Positions 21,360-33,021 of a DNA stretch of 39,752 bases are shown one piece after another. The DNA is from Haplomitrium mnioides (taxonomy: Eukaryota > Marchantiophyta > Haplomitriopsida > Calobryales). Each line of letters begins with the position of its first letter. The stretch's first letter is position 1. The position numbers and the translations under genes are program-made. The stretch lies in assembly GCA_049999725.1 (NCBI GenBank), contig JBNGIS010035431.1, positions 1 to 39,752 of the forward strand, in the 5' to 3' direction. The notes under the pieces are model-generated. The model saw only the letters and a list, made by a program, of their open reading frames with translations, was not told the origin of the DNA and searched no databases.

Positions 21360-21900
21360 AAGGAAAGGCCAAGAAAATTATGGTGAAGATACTCCATACA
21401 GATGGGGAAAGGAGTATATGTCCAAGGGGTTGAAAGCTTTCTAAGAGAGTATGGATCAATCTAAGAAAGCATAGGATCAAGCACAACTCACAGCAGGGGA
21501 TTCTCCATCACAAAACGGTGTGGCAGGAAGGATGTATAGGAAGATCATGGAGAATGCAAGGAAGCATTTTCTGTGCAAGGTATATCCAGAGGATTTTATA
21601 GGGTAAGGCTGTGAACTTAGCAATCTCGCTCAGGAATCGTTACACCAAGGCTGTGAGCAATCTAACACCAGAGGAAGCGTGGTCAGGTAAGTAGCCTAAT
21701 GTTTCACATCTCAGAATTTTTGGCTATATGCATTAGTACCTCAAGAACTGTGAGGGAAGTTGCATTCAAAAACCGTCAAGTGTGTTTCTGAGATATTGGG
21801 AAGAACTGCAAGGGGTACAGGCTGTTCTATTGTGAGACAAAGCAGATAGTCAGGGGTCAGGAAGTAGTGTTTGATGATTGTCAAAGGGTCTAACAAGCAA
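21360..21900 (+). pseudogene. Copia integrase C-terminal remnant
   Basis: Scattered frames read NGVAGRM-like (about 21520-21540), then AVNLAISLRNRYTKAVSNL, TPEEAWSGK and SHLRIFGY, the conserved segment after the catalytic Glu of copia integrase. The DD part of the core is absent. Stops and shifts are frequent. Confidence 0.65.
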
Positions 21901-22299
21901 GTCACCTGCAATTGGCAAAGGAGCAGGTTGGGATCTCCAAATGAAAGGAGATAATGGTGAAGTACACAAGTGACGTGCCAGGCACCTCACATCTGGGACA
22001 GATTCTGAAATTGGAGACAATGCTAGGAATCATTCCAGCAGTGGGAGTACTAGTGGTATATGAGAGGACATTTGTGGAAGAAGAGAACGTTCTGCCAAGC
22101 GTTCTGGTTGGCTGAGCAAATAGCCAGTGACAATGGATCTGGCAGTGCCAGAAACATTGGGAATCAATGTGGCCATGGAGATGATCCAGTAACACCAAAG
22201 GAGGCGTCGTTCAAGGAGGATACCCAGGCATAGGAGGTGGTTTTCTATGGAGTTGATTCACTCCATGAAACTAGACCTGAACTCCAAACCAAGTTGCCC

Positions 22300-22920
22300 A
22301 AGAGGAGGAAAGCCATGGGTGTAAGTGGGTACTCAAGGTCAAGTACCAAGTTAATGGGTCTGTGAAAAATTACAAGGCAAGGCTGGTTGCCAAACGATTT
22401 TCACAGATGACTAGGGTGGGGTGCACAGGAACCTTTGCACCACTTGCAAAGTTTTTTTCTTCAATCAAGTGTCTGTTGGCTATTGCTGCAATGATGGACT
22501 GGAAAGCACCTCAAGTAGATGTCAAGATAGAGTTCTTGAATAGAGATCTTGAGTGAGAGATCTATATGCAGCAGCCAGAAGAATTTGTTGTGAGAGGAAG
22601 GAATGCTTTGTGTGTAGATAACAAGGCATTATATATGGCTTCAAGCAAGCATCTAGGGCATGGTACCAGTGGATTGACACACATCTGAAGAAGAAGAACT
22701 TTAGGAGGAGTGATGGAAGTCATTGTGTTCAGACCTGGAGAGAGGGTGGAGCACACTGAGTTTTGTCAGCTATGTAGATGACATAGTGATGATCAGTAGT
22801 GATCTGGAGCAGTTGAATCAGGTCAAGGACCTGGAGGTGACATTTGGAGATGACAGACCTACAGGAGATTCACTATCTTCTTGGGATGCATATTCAGAGG
22901 GATGGATATGAAAGGAAGAT
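22300..22920 (+). pseudogene. Copia reverse transcriptase remnant
   Basis: RVT_2 motifs in order: KNYKARLVAKRFSQ (about 22362-22403), GTFAPLAKF, DWKAPQVDVKIEFLNRDLE (catalytic Asp strand), IYMQQPEEFVV (about 22563-22595), then SYVDDIVMIS (about 22765-22795, the YVDD box). A gap in the middle and several frameshifts inactivate it. Confidence 0.75.
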
Positions 22921-23023
22921 CACATTGAATCAAAAGGTCTGTATTAGGAAAATTTCTGAAAGGAGTGGAATGGGAGATTGAAGGCAGTCTACACTCTATT
23001 AGCTGGTATGAGGTCAATGAAGG

Positions 23024-23335
23024 ATGGGATCTAGAACAAAAAGGAGGCTGAAGTGCAGTAGGCAGTCTGAATTATGCTATGCAGTGGGAGTTGCCTCAAG
23101 GTTTGTGTCCAACCCAGGGATGACTCATTGGCTTGCAGAGAAAGGAATTTTCAGGTACCTTCAAGGCTCCAAGGATCATGTGCTGGAGTACAGTGGATGT
23201 TTGGAATCCACTCTGATCAGCAATAGTTCATTGATTGGATATAGTGACTCTGATGCAGGAAGCAAGGAATCCGATGATGGACAGTCCACATCTGGGTGTG
23301 CTTCACTAATGGGAGGATGCTTGGGTTTTTAGGCT
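23024..23335 (+). pseudogene. Copia RNase H remnant
   Basis: Frame with ELCYAVGVASRFVSNPGMTH, FRYLQGSKDHVLEYSG and GYSDSDAGSKESDDGQSTSG, the usual copia RNase H series (YSDSDWAG..D..STSG), shifted slightly by changes. It ends at a stop before the A-L-S-S-T-E-A-E-Y box. Confidence 0.75.
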
Positions 23336-23478
23336 GGATAAACCCACCACTATTGTGAAAACAATCAGGGTTACATATTGTTGGGGTAGAATCCAACCTA
23401 TCACTTAAGGACCAAGGCACTAACAAGTAACAAGCATGGAGGCTTGGTGAGGGATGCTTGGTGTGCAAATTGTTACTT

Positions 23479-23487
23479 GAGTGGGAG
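23479..23487 (+). promoter_or_regulatory. Polypurine tract of the copia element
   Basis: gagtgggag directly before TGTTGG of the 3' LTR. One T interrupts the purine run. Confidence 0.6.
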
Positions 23488-24365
23488 TGTTGGAAATTGG
23501 CAGCTTCACAATTTGCTGTTGAGGAATCGCCTGATCCTGCTCAGGAATTCCTGCAACACACTTCCTTGGTGAAGTGTGTCCCTTGCCAAAGTTAGAACAC
23601 AGAAAAGTCATAGGAGTGTAGGTGAAATTGAATGTGCAGCTCTCGTGGAAAAATATGCTTCACTTGCACTGATTAAAGCGCCCATAGTTTTTGAATAGGG
23701 GCGCCCATAGAAATCCAGCTCTTAGCTGGTATTGTTTTCTGTATATAAATCTGATGAAGAGGAGCTCCAACGCATCCTCATTGCAAACCTCATCACTTGT
23801 AACTCGTTTTGTGCATTCAAAAGAAGAATCGCGTCCAATAGGGAGAGTCGTTTTTCTAGAAAGTGAGGTTGTTTGTGCCTCAAAGGAGCTTGCGTTCGTT
23901 TCTAAAGGGGCTCACATTTCGCTCAGAAAGGGTTCGCATATGGAGGGGCTCGCGCTCGCGTTCCTAAGGAGGTCGCGTTTTAAGCTCGTGAAGGAGCTCG
24001 CGTTCGTGCCTGGCAGAAGGTCACGTTTGAGCTGAGAAGGGCTCGCATTTGAAGCAGGTCGCATTGCTTCTGGAAGAAGGTCGCTTTCGTAGAAGGAGGT
24101 GGCGTTTCACCTCTTAAGGAGGTGACATCGTTTCCTTGCATAAGAGTGAATCGCGAGCAAGGAGGCAACTCTGCAAGTTGCGATTTAGATGTGGAGTCGA
24201 CCTGCGTTTTTCGTTTGAACCTGCTGACGAGAAGGTCTTCGCGAATCTGCTGTCGCACGACCTCTTCTTTCGAGCTGACGCTTTTACTTCCTTTTTCTTG
24301 TGATTCTCATCTTAAGTGGATTTTTGCTACTGTAGAATATCAAGTCGTTTTTGATATTCACAACA
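23488..24365 (+). repeat. 3' LTR of the nested copia element (878 bp)
   Basis: Same ends as the 5' LTR but 157 bp shorter. The deletion joins the sequence at a single tgtccct word, which flanks the missing piece in the 5' LTR, as in short-repeat recombination. TATA box at 23742-23749. Confidence 0.93.
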
Positions 24366-24370
24366 CAAGG
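24366..24370. repeat. Target site duplication of the nested copia element, right (caagg)
   Basis: Second copy of caagg after the 3' LTR end CACAACA. Confidence 0.92.
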
Positions 24371-27300
24371 AAGAACATTATAGTGCTGGAAACCATGGAA
24401 GCATTGGGATTCAATCACATGGACAAAACACCTGAAGTGTTAAGATTGGCAGATCAGAGAAGACTGATTCCTGTAGGAGTGTTGAGAGGAGTCAAGACGG
24501 TGATTGGAGGGAGAGAGTTTGTTTTAGATTACATAGTCATAAACCCTGAATCAAAGTTGACATATCCGGTATTATTGAGATAGCCTTGGCTGTATCAAGC
24601 CAAAGTAGTAGAAGATTGGAGAAAGAGAGAGATCTAGTTTGGAACTAAACCCAAGGCAACACTATAATGAGGAGAACTTCCATATCAAGGAGAAACTTAG
24701 ACAGTAGAGGAATATACCTCAGAGCAGTCTGGAGAATATGATGGGTCTATTTCAGAGTCTAATGAGAAAGCTGATCAGAATCCAGAATTGTGGTTACAGA
24801 AGTACGATACGCCAATTGCTCATTTAACGGAAAAGTATTGTGAGGAACTGGTTGTCTCTAATCCTACTTTCTCTGGTTGGATTGATGAACAATTTATTAA
24901 ATGGAGTTTATGCAGTGATGGAAAAGGAGGCGATTTGGATATGTTCGCATTATTTGCAAGTGAAAGGGAGAAAGTACTTGAGCTGATTATGGAGCAAGTT
25001 ACAACGCACAATGTGGTAAGAGAACAACAATATAGTGCAATATAAGTAAGTCTAAGGGATCATGAAAAGGTGTTATTTCTCTGTAATGAAATAGATGAGG
25101 AAGAAAGACAAGTTTATAAAGTGCTTTTGGCAGAATTTCAGGATGTGTTTGCATGGTCATACAAAGATTTAAAGAGAATACCGACAGAACTTTGCCATCA
25201 TAGGATTTATCTGGAGGAGGGTGCAGTACTGGTTAGACAAAGACAGTATTGTCTGAACCTCAAATACTCTTTGCTAGTTAAAGAAGAGTTGGATAAACTA
25301 TTGGCTGCCAAAGTTATTTATGTAGTACTTTATAGTGAATGGATGTCGCCAATAGTGATAGTTATAAAGAAAAATAGGAAGATTAGAGTGTGCCAAGATT
25401 TTAGGAGATTAAATCAGGCCACTAAAAAGGATTTTTATCCTTTACCATTTAATGATGGTATCCTAGATCAGGTGGTAGGAGCAGAATGTTATACATTTCT
25501 AGATGGATTCTCTGGTTACAACCAGGTGAGTATCCATCCTGAAGATAGACCGAAAACTACCTTCACTACAAATTGGGGAACGTATGCTTATAATGTAATG
25601 CCTTTTGGGCTTTGTAATACCCTATCTACTTTTTAGAGAGAAATGACACAAATCTTTAAACCATATTGAGAGATTTCATAGAAATATTTCTGGATGACTT
25701 TTGTGTATATGGATCAAAGGAGGATCATCCTAGTCATCTAAGAAAGACTTTTGAGAGATGTAGGTGGGATCAGTTAGAGCTACACCCTAAGAAAAGTTTT
25801 ATTGCGATGATGAAGGATTATTATTGAGACATAGAGTTTCCAAAGATGGCATCGCAGTAGATGTGGACAAAGTGAAAATTATAAAGGAAGTTAGAAGGCC
25901 TACTACAGTAATGAAAGTAAGAGAGTTTTGGGAGCTATAGTAACTATAGAAGATTCATAGAAAACTACTCCTAGATAGATGCTCCACTTACCGATTTGCT
26001 GCAGAAAAATGTTGTATTTCAGTGGGGAGAGGAGGCTCAGAAAGCTTTTGAGATGTTAAAAGAGAAACTTAGTACAACTTATGTTCTAAAGCCTCCAGTT
26101 TGGGATAGAAAGTTTCATGTCTATGTGGATGTTTCTGCCTTTGCAATAGGCAGTGTTTTGAGTCAGAAGGATGAAGATAAGAAAGACCATCCAATTTATT
26201 ATGCAAGTCAAAAGTTGACTGCAACTGAAAAGAACTATTCGGTGACAGAGAGAGAAATGTTGGGACTGATATTTTCAGTCAGGAAATTCAGACATTACCT
26301 ATTATGGTATCCATTTGTGTTTCATGTGGATCATAATTCACTGAAGTATTTAGTGAATAAACCTAATCTATCTAGAAGGATAGCAAGATGGATGTTGCTA
26401 CTCCAGGAATTTGATTTTGAAGTAAACGTAAGACCAAGAAAGTCCCATCAGAATGCAAACTTCCTATCTAGAATTCCAAGACCAGCTGAGACAAATGATC
26501 CAAATGATAATTTTCCAGATGAAAATTTGTTCCCAATTGAGAAGGAAGGGGAGGAGAACCCCTGGTATAAAGAAACTTGGATATATTTAGAAAGTTCTAT
26601 TTTACCTTCTGGTTTGAATAAAGAAGAAGAGGCAATATTTTTCCAGAAGGTGGCGCTGTATACAATTTATAGAGGAGTGTTGTATAAGAAAGGACCTGAT
26701 GAGGTTTTGAGACGTTGTTTAGGTCTTGATGAAGTTAAAAGAGTGATTGTTGTGTTGCATAATGATGAAGTAGGAGGACACTATGCCATGCAGAACACGG
26801 TGGAAAAGATTCATGAGGCAGGGTATTGGTAGCCTACGATGTACAAGGATGTAAAAAGCTATACTCAGAGTTGTGACCCATGTCAGAGAGTGGGCAAACC
26901 AATAGCAAGCAGCCATTGGCCACTTACACCTATCTTACCTTTAGCTTCATTTGAGAAATGGGGTATTGATTTCGTAGGACCTATTACACCAGTGTCCAGA
27001 TATTATAAGAATAGATATGTATTAGTATGTACAGATTATGCTACCAAATAGGTGGAAGTGAAAGCTACACGTAGAGATGGAGCAGTGGAAGTTGCTAACT
27101 TCCTGTTTGAAAACATAATCACACGGTTTGGATGTTCGTTGAAGTTGATTAGTGATAGAGGAACTCATTTTCTGAATGAGATGATTCAACGTCTTACTGA
27201 CACCTATATGATTAAACACAGTAAAACAACTCCCTATAACCCAAAAGCAAATGAACATATTGAAAGAGTTAATGGATTGTTGTGTAAGATTTTGACAAAG

Positions 27301-27813
27301 ATTTGTTCAACGTGCTCGTCAGATTGGGACAGGAAGCTGTACTCAGCTTTGTGAGTGTACAAAACAACAGAGAAAGTTACTACGAAGCAGACTTCATTCT
27401 ATCTAGTTTATGGGTCTCATTCTTTAATACCAATGGAATGGGATGTGCCTTCTATTAGGATTGCTGAAGAGGAATGGATGCGAGATGAGGAGAGTTCATT
27501 GAAGCGAATGATGGACTTAGTCAAGCTGGAGGAAGAAAGAGTTCAGGCTCTGGCCAAAACTGAAAAAGTCCAGAACAAGAGGAAAGAAGGCTATGATTCC
27601 AAACTCAGAAAGGTGAATATTTTTGAAGGGGATCTGGTACTTCTGTATGATAGTCATTATTTTTGGTTCCCAAGGAAACTCCATGTAAGATGGATGGGAC
27701 TTTATGTAGTTTCAAAATTTTTTGAGAATAGATCATTGGAGTTAAAGACTTTAACAGGAGAACTGTTAGAAACAAGAGTTAATGGATCAAGAGTGAAGCG
27801 ATATTATTCTTGA
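24371..27813 (+). pseudogene. Ty3 pol: rest of protease, RT, RNase H, integrase
   Basis: Protease C-terminal part to about 24600 (NIIVLETMEALGF, GREFVLDYIVIN). RT: DVFAWSYKDLKRIP (about 25145), MSPIVIVIKKNRKIRVCQDF, FLDGFSGYNQV (catalytic Asp, about 25497), MPFGLCNTLSTF, then IFLDDFCVYG (about 25683-25712, the xLDD box). RNase H from about 26000: VYVDVSAFAIGSVLSQ, TEREMLGLIF, HVDHNSLKYL. Integrase: HHCC finger (HNDEVGGH...CDPCQRVG, about 26757-26896), [16 protein letters not shown] (about 27150), YNPKANEHIERVN for the catalytic Glu, then a GPY/F-like end (RWMGLYVVSKFFENRSLE) to TGA at 27811. Stops are mostly TAG in place of CAG or TGG; a shift-rich stretch lies at 25640-25990. No chromodomain. 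Confidence 0.9.
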
Positions 27814-27837
27814 ACACTTGCGATGACGCTGCGCATT

Positions 27838-27848
27838 GGAGGAGGGGG
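27838..27848 (+). promoter_or_regulatory. Polypurine tract of the Ty3 element
   Basis: ggaggaggggg, three bases before the 3' LTR TGTGAGAGC. Confidence 0.8.
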
Positions 27849-27851
27849 CTA

Positions 27852-28835
27852 TGTGAGAGCATAATTCCTGACAGAAGGTCAGAAACGGCTTGTAGGACAT
27901 ATCTTTTGTGCGGTGGAGTGAGAGGGAAGTGGTAAAGCTTCAAGTTTTGGACTGATAAGCATAAAGTGGTAAAATGTAAGGATTAGAGGAACATTTTGGA
28001 TATCATTGGCTAAGGAGAGAAGGTTGGGTAATGAGGAAGTTGAAGTGATTTATTTTTAGAAAAAGAAAACTTGAGTAAACTAATCTAATTGTTGAGGGCC
28101 AGCCAGCCCCTATCTACCTATCTATCTATTCGTGTTATATGTGTTGATGGACAGTCTGCTCACGAGCCAGCGGAATTGTGTCAAAGGAAGTCGGTGCCTT
28201 GAACTAGGTCCGTCCAAGGGCAAGAAGAGTTAAGCGGTGGCCTTACACCCTTGTGGAGCTGCCTCTCGAAAGGAAGTAAATGTGAATTGCTTATATACTG
28301 CTTCTGAGTTATGATAGAAGACTTATGGGATAACAGGAGGTGACATGAGAAGGCCACCTGATACAAAGCATTTGAGTGAGCAACGAGTGTTTGGATCAAG
28401 GTGGTAATCCAAAGATGAGGAAGAGATTTGTGGAATCGATCAGCTATGAGGAAGGGGAATTAATCAAATTCGAATGATGATCGGTTGATGAGGGAAGGAG
28501 GAAGCGATTTGTGAAGAACTGATGATCCGATATGAAATGGGAACTCTACAAATGAAAGGTTGGATTGATCAGTGTTGAAGGCTTCTGAAAGAATCTAATG
28601 TTGTAAAATTTAAGGAATAAATTTGCGAAGCGAATTTTTGAGAAGGAATGTTCAACAAATTGTTTAAGAGGAACGGTCTTGTGGCACGGAGATAATAGAG
28701 TGCACTTTCAGAACTCTTTAAAGAATCTGGAAAGTTGGTAAAAGTGCATTAAGAGCAAATTTCTATGTAGATCTTGCGTGGTTCGATCTCGGGTTGTTCT
28801 TTTTGAGGTTGGAGTGTCACTGCTATGCTACGACA
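27852..28835 (+). repeat. 3' LTR of the Ty3 element (984 bp)
   Basis: Matches the 5' LTR from its start to cacggag (about 28690), then jumps to atagagtgca, which corresponds to about 16583 of the 5' LTR, and runs to CTACGACA. About 1.98 kb is missing. TATA-like ttatatac at 28291-28298. Confidence 0.9.
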
Positions 28836-28840
28836 ATAAA
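28836..28840. repeat. Target site duplication of the Ty3 element, right (ataaa)
   Basis: Second ataaa; copy B sequence resumes with tttaagtttcatttacac as in copy C at 38287. Confidence 0.92.
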
Positions 28841-30764
28841 TTTAAGTTTCATTTACACAAAATAACATTCAACTTGGAATGACTTACAGTCACAAGTTCA
28901 AGTTGGCAAAAAAAATCAAACAAGTTGCTATAAACAATTTTCAAGTACTTTTGAAAATAATCATCTTAAATTACACCATACCTGCAAATTTAGTCGCTGG
29001 TCTCGACTTCTTTAGATTCAGCTTTAGAAGATTCATCAAGGTTTGCTTGATCTGTCTTAATGTTAATGACACTAATTGAATCTCTTTGAAACATTTTAGG
29101 ATTGAGGGCTTTTTGTCTTTCGAACTCAAATAGATTTGCTTTAATTATAGTTAGAGTGGTTTTCCTCAACTCGTTTTTTTTGTAAGAAGAAAATCAAAAG
29201 ACAGAATCGCAATTTGTGTCACATCAAGTACATCAATATGTAACTTGGATTTGCGTTTCCTTTTTATTGTTGCTGGTTTTTTTGGGAAGTATTGACTAGA
29301 AAATACATCTTCAGCCAAACAAGCAAACCATTGAACTCGTACTCGTTTCGGGTTTGGAGGATCTTCCTCATCAAATGGCAAAAAACTTTGAGAACTTTGG
29401 CAGCCCAAAATGGTATACTATTTGGATCCAGAGACGCAACAACACAAATAAACATTCTAGCTTTCATCTCATGTAGATTGCCAAATTTATGCCCATATCG
29501 AGTATTGTGCGAAAATGTCCTTTCTCGCGGCCTATGTGCTCCATCATAGATTGCTCAACGTGTAGAAAACATTTGTTGTATCAGAGTATCTTCTTCTGTT
29601 TGTTGAGCATGAAGCTGAGAATTTGGACAAACATTTTGAAAATCATTACAAGTGTTTGACTCTTGTGAAGGTGGAAAGGTAAATTCTACTTTGATTCGTC
29701 ATCTTTTTTTTTCAAGGATGTAGACCACAATCTCTTGTTGGGTAAGAAAAAAGTTATTCCACCATTCAATATCAGAATCTTTAAAGAACTTGTCACAGTT
29801 CTCACTTATATTGTCCCTTATTGAAAATACCACTTTCTTGGGATCCACTTCTCTTTTTTCCTCTTGAGATCGTTTGATTTCAGAATATGCCTTGAGAGGA
29901 ATCAACATTGAACTCAAATATTCTCTGTCCACTTCAGGTAGGCACTTGAGTTGACAAATACCATCCGTAGGTAGCCAAAATTCATCTATTGAAAACTGCT
30001 TACTCCAAATCTTTGCTTTGGAATCATTTAATTAGAACTTGAATTGTTGATTAAAAGTAACGTCATGTATCATTTGAACCGAAGAAAGACATTGCTGCAA
30101 AAACAATTTGAAATCCCAAGTTTCCAACAAAAGAGTCACGCGAGGTTTAGGATTGTAGGATAATTGAAGCATCTTGCTAAGACTCGTAATCATGAAAGCT
30201 TTGACACATTTTAAACGTTTCAAGAATCGGCTGAACATTTGATCGATTTGATCATAAGTATGGCCAACAATAAGAAATCCCACCTTGATTTTTTGAAAAA
30301 TAGTCTTGGCAATAAGGAGACCAAGATATCCAAACATGATAGAATTCTTATTCTCTCGTGTCGTGTTGCCCAACTGAAGATACAAAATTGGAAGTAGCAG
30401 GCCTTCAAAGTCACATAATATTTTGTTGAGCACAGCAATTGTCAAATTAGAATCGCTTCTCAAGTTTCCGTATGTTAAGAAGACTCTCGAAGAAAGAGCA
30501 TGATTGAATATTAAGGCACCAACAACGTGCACACCCACCAAACAATCTTTAATAATTTTTTTTGGTGGCGATGGCCAGTGTGGAATAGCAGTTTTCTTCT
30601 CAAACATTCCATTAATGACAATTCCCAAGTATTTTTGACCATCGGCATAACATTTTCTTCGATGGTTTGCAAGCTTTGATCTTTCTTTCATTTGTTGGTC
30701 ACGATGAAGAAACAATTGGCGATTATATTTGATTGCGTCATCACAAAACATGAAGGACATAAAA

Positions 30765-31472
30765 CTAGTTCAATAAAACATATGTCAATACTTGTAACTT
30801 CAAAATACAACCTTATATGTAAATAATATTCAAGTTATCTTAAACAGATGTTTGAATTTATTGAAACAAAACACTTTGTAAATGATTAAAAATAAACTTT
30901 AGACAATTTGAAAAAAGGAAAATCTATTTTGCAAACAAAGGTTACTAGAATACATCCTTTGAGCGTCTAGGATGAGTGGAGACAACAACTAATCGTATAC
31001 GCGTATAGGACCAATACAACAACACCAATATCATGGCTTGTTGTGAATGTTGTCGTAATTGGTTTTAAAAGAATTAAGAACAAATCCTATGCGTGCATGA
31101 GATTTGCGAACAACAAAAAAAAAATTTCAAATTTTTCTTACAATAGCTCTTCATTTAAAGAAACAAAAACAAAACTTGTTACAAAGCTAAGGTCACCACA
31201 ACAATGAAATTCATTTTTTGTCTTTATTCGACTGCAGACAAGGTTAAAATTGAAATATAAAACAACAGAGTGTGTGTGAGCATAGATTATTTTCTCACAA
31301 CTCAACTTCCTAAGAATTATTCGACTCGAATCTTCTTTGCTAAATAACTTTTAAAAAATATCTTTTAGTTGTAAGTTGAGAAAACATAACATTTCTAAAA
31401 CTAAGCTTTGAGTCTAGAAAAAAAAAAGGATGGATTTGCCAAACGTATCAAAAGAGAAGAAAAGTTTGCTAC
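30765..31472 (-). other. Intron of the copy B transposase gene
   Basis: Donor gtagc after AACAAAG (31473 side) and acceptor near ctag at 30765; exact borders are uncertain because the joined frame does not fit perfectly. Contains palindrome variants cgtatacgcgtatagg (near 30995) and cctatgcgtgcatgag (near 31086), as does the copy A intron. Confidence 0.55.
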
Positions 31473-32879
31473 CTTTGTTGGAATCCCAGATATATTTTTC
31501 TCGCAAATATTTTATTTCTTCGCATGTTTCACAAACAGAAAATCTATTGCGTTTTAGAATTTTTACATTTGGAAAATGAATTCTCCAATGTTTTGAAAAA
31601 CCCAAGAAACTAAGAATACAATAGGGATTTTTCTCTTTCAAATAAGTTGTGTAGTAGTCATAAACTTCCCATTTTGTAAAATTATCCCTTAAGTTGTACA
31701 CTTCGCGAGTAGGCATTCTTTGGCAATGTTCTAGGAAAAAAATTTCCATCCACTCACGCACAAAAACTCCTTTAGCAGATAGTTCTCTTCTTCCAAAAAT
31801 GCCTCTAGGATCTGCATTTTTGAGATTTTGAATCCTTTGGATTCTATCATTCTCTATTGCTAATATTAATTTTAAGGCTCTTCTACAGACAAAAGCACCG
31901 CCATGCAGTGTAAACCAATTTTCAACATTGGAGTCTTTTCTTGGTATTCCCCACTATAGTGTGATATCACGATTCTTCATGCTTTGTCAAAAGTACGTTT
32001 CTCTCACAGTTTTCAAAAAATCTGTTTTGCACAACGACAAGCAATTATTTCAACACCAAGAAATTTTCTTCAATTTAGAAATGGAAATTAGATCCAACTT
32101 TTTCTTCACAAAGCTCTCATCATGATGGACTTTCTGCAAAGAACATTTGTGTAAGATGTTTACCCATTTGGGTTTTGGCCTAGACAAAGAATTCTTATGT
32201 TGTGTTGGACGATTCGGTCCATAAGCAAATCCAACAATAGGAGATAATTCATCCTGAAGATCTTGGTCGTCATCGTAGACACTATTTGTTCTGTCGCAAA
32301 ATATTTTCAAGAGATGAGTTTCTTCTTAGAGATTGGGAGAACTACACCATTCCGAAACTAAATCTTGATCAATATCTCTATTAGAAAGAAATATTTTTTG
32401 TAATAAAATCGGTACCCTTGGCGATAACTCTAAAGAAATGTTGACTGATTAAGACTCTTTGTTAGAATCGTTTTCCAAACTATTGTCTAAGACTCGTCCA
32501 AAAGAATTTGATTTGTTTCATATGTCCCAATCTCTTTGCGAGGTACAACTTGAAACAAAATCAGTCGTTGTTTGAGTGGTGGCATCGGGGAGAGTGGCTC
32601 ATCTCCAAAATTATAATTGTCCACAGATTGTATGGTCTTTGTGTTCTAAACAGACACACTTTGATCATGAATATCATTGTCTCCTTTAGATGTGGACGAA
32701 GAAAGGTCTACAACCATTTGGAATCTCTATGTTGAACTTTTTTTTTCAGATATTTTGGAATACTCAGAAGAAAGATTCAACTTTGATTGCTTGATAAGCA
32801 ACAAAGATCTTTTGTTGGATGAAGATTGTTTCTTGAATTCTCTACGAGCACTGAGTTCCCTCTTTGATCCTTTGCGTGC

Positions 32880-32970
32880 AAGTTGTTGAGTTGTTAATCC
32901 TATGCGCGCATTGGATGATGCACTCGTTGACCCTATGCGTGCATAGAGTTGAGTCCTTGAACATGGAGTT
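32880..32970 (-). repeat. Family palindrome repeated inside the transposase N-terminal coding sequence
   Basis: On the minus strand the start of the gene holds ctatgcacgcatagggtc, then caatgcgcgcataggatt, then cttgcacgcaaaggatc, at about 24-30-base spacing. They code LCTHRVN, QCAHRIN and TCTQRI. The core is the same as in the noncoding arrays. Confidence 0.75.
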
Positions 32971-33021
32971 CACCTTCTTGCATTCAACAGAAGTCATATT
33001 TTTCCCCAATATACTCGCCAT

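Larger units (their letters stand above)
19162..24365 (+). mobile_element. Ty1/copia LTR retrotransposon nested in the Ty3 protease
   Basis: TG...CA LTRs, 5-bp target duplication caagg, a primer site matching the initiator tRNA-Met anticodon region, gag with a zinc knuckle, and a shrunken pol. The internal region is only 3291 bp, so protease and most of integrase are missing. Four differences were counted in the first 95 or so aligned LTR bases, fewer per base than in the Ty3 LTRs, as expected for the later insertion. Confidence 0.92.
13758..28835 (+). mobile_element. Ty3-type (Tat/Athila-like) LTR retrotransposon with nested copia element
   Basis: Complete element in outline: TG...CA LTRs, 5-bp target duplication, a tRNA-Asp primer site, gag, protease, RT, RNase H and integrase in Ty3 order, and a polypurine tract. 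Without the nested copia element and one copy of its target duplication, the internal region is about 5.9 kb. There is no chromodomain after integrase. The primer type and lack of a chromodomain suggest the Tat/Athila branch, but no phylogeny was done. The LTRs are unequal (2966 and 984 bp). Confidence 0.9.
28990..33021 (-). pseudogene. DUF7869-type transposase, copy B (most complete copy)
   Basis: Minus strand, start ATG at 33021-33019 (MASILGKN), stop TAA at 28990-28992. Exon 1 (33021 to about 31473) stays in one frame for about 516 codons despite many stop codons. It starts with CTHR/CAHR repeats, then a Cys-rich region (CNNCLSLCKTDFLK-like, about 31990-32040), NWFTLHGGAFVCRRALKL, and WRIHFPNVKI with CETC (about 31500-31520). 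After a 0.7-kb intron, exon 2 (about 30764-28990) has KYLGIVINGM, LGNTTRENKN and VGHTYDQIDQMFSRF. These are the three conserved blocks of DUF7869-type proteins, a likely RNase H-fold core. Two acidic positions present in copy A are changed here (D to N, D to G), so this copy should be inactive. The product would be about 1,100 residues. A transposase role is inferred from its place in an inverted-repeat element. Family name is from memory, without a search. Confidence 0.7.

Noticed and set aside
31473-33021. In-frame TAA/TAG/TGA codons repaired by U-to-C RNA editing, as in fern or hornwort organelles
   Set aside because: The sequence is nuclear (LTR retrotransposons), and some stops need a G-to-A reversal (TGG to TAG), which such editing cannot fix.
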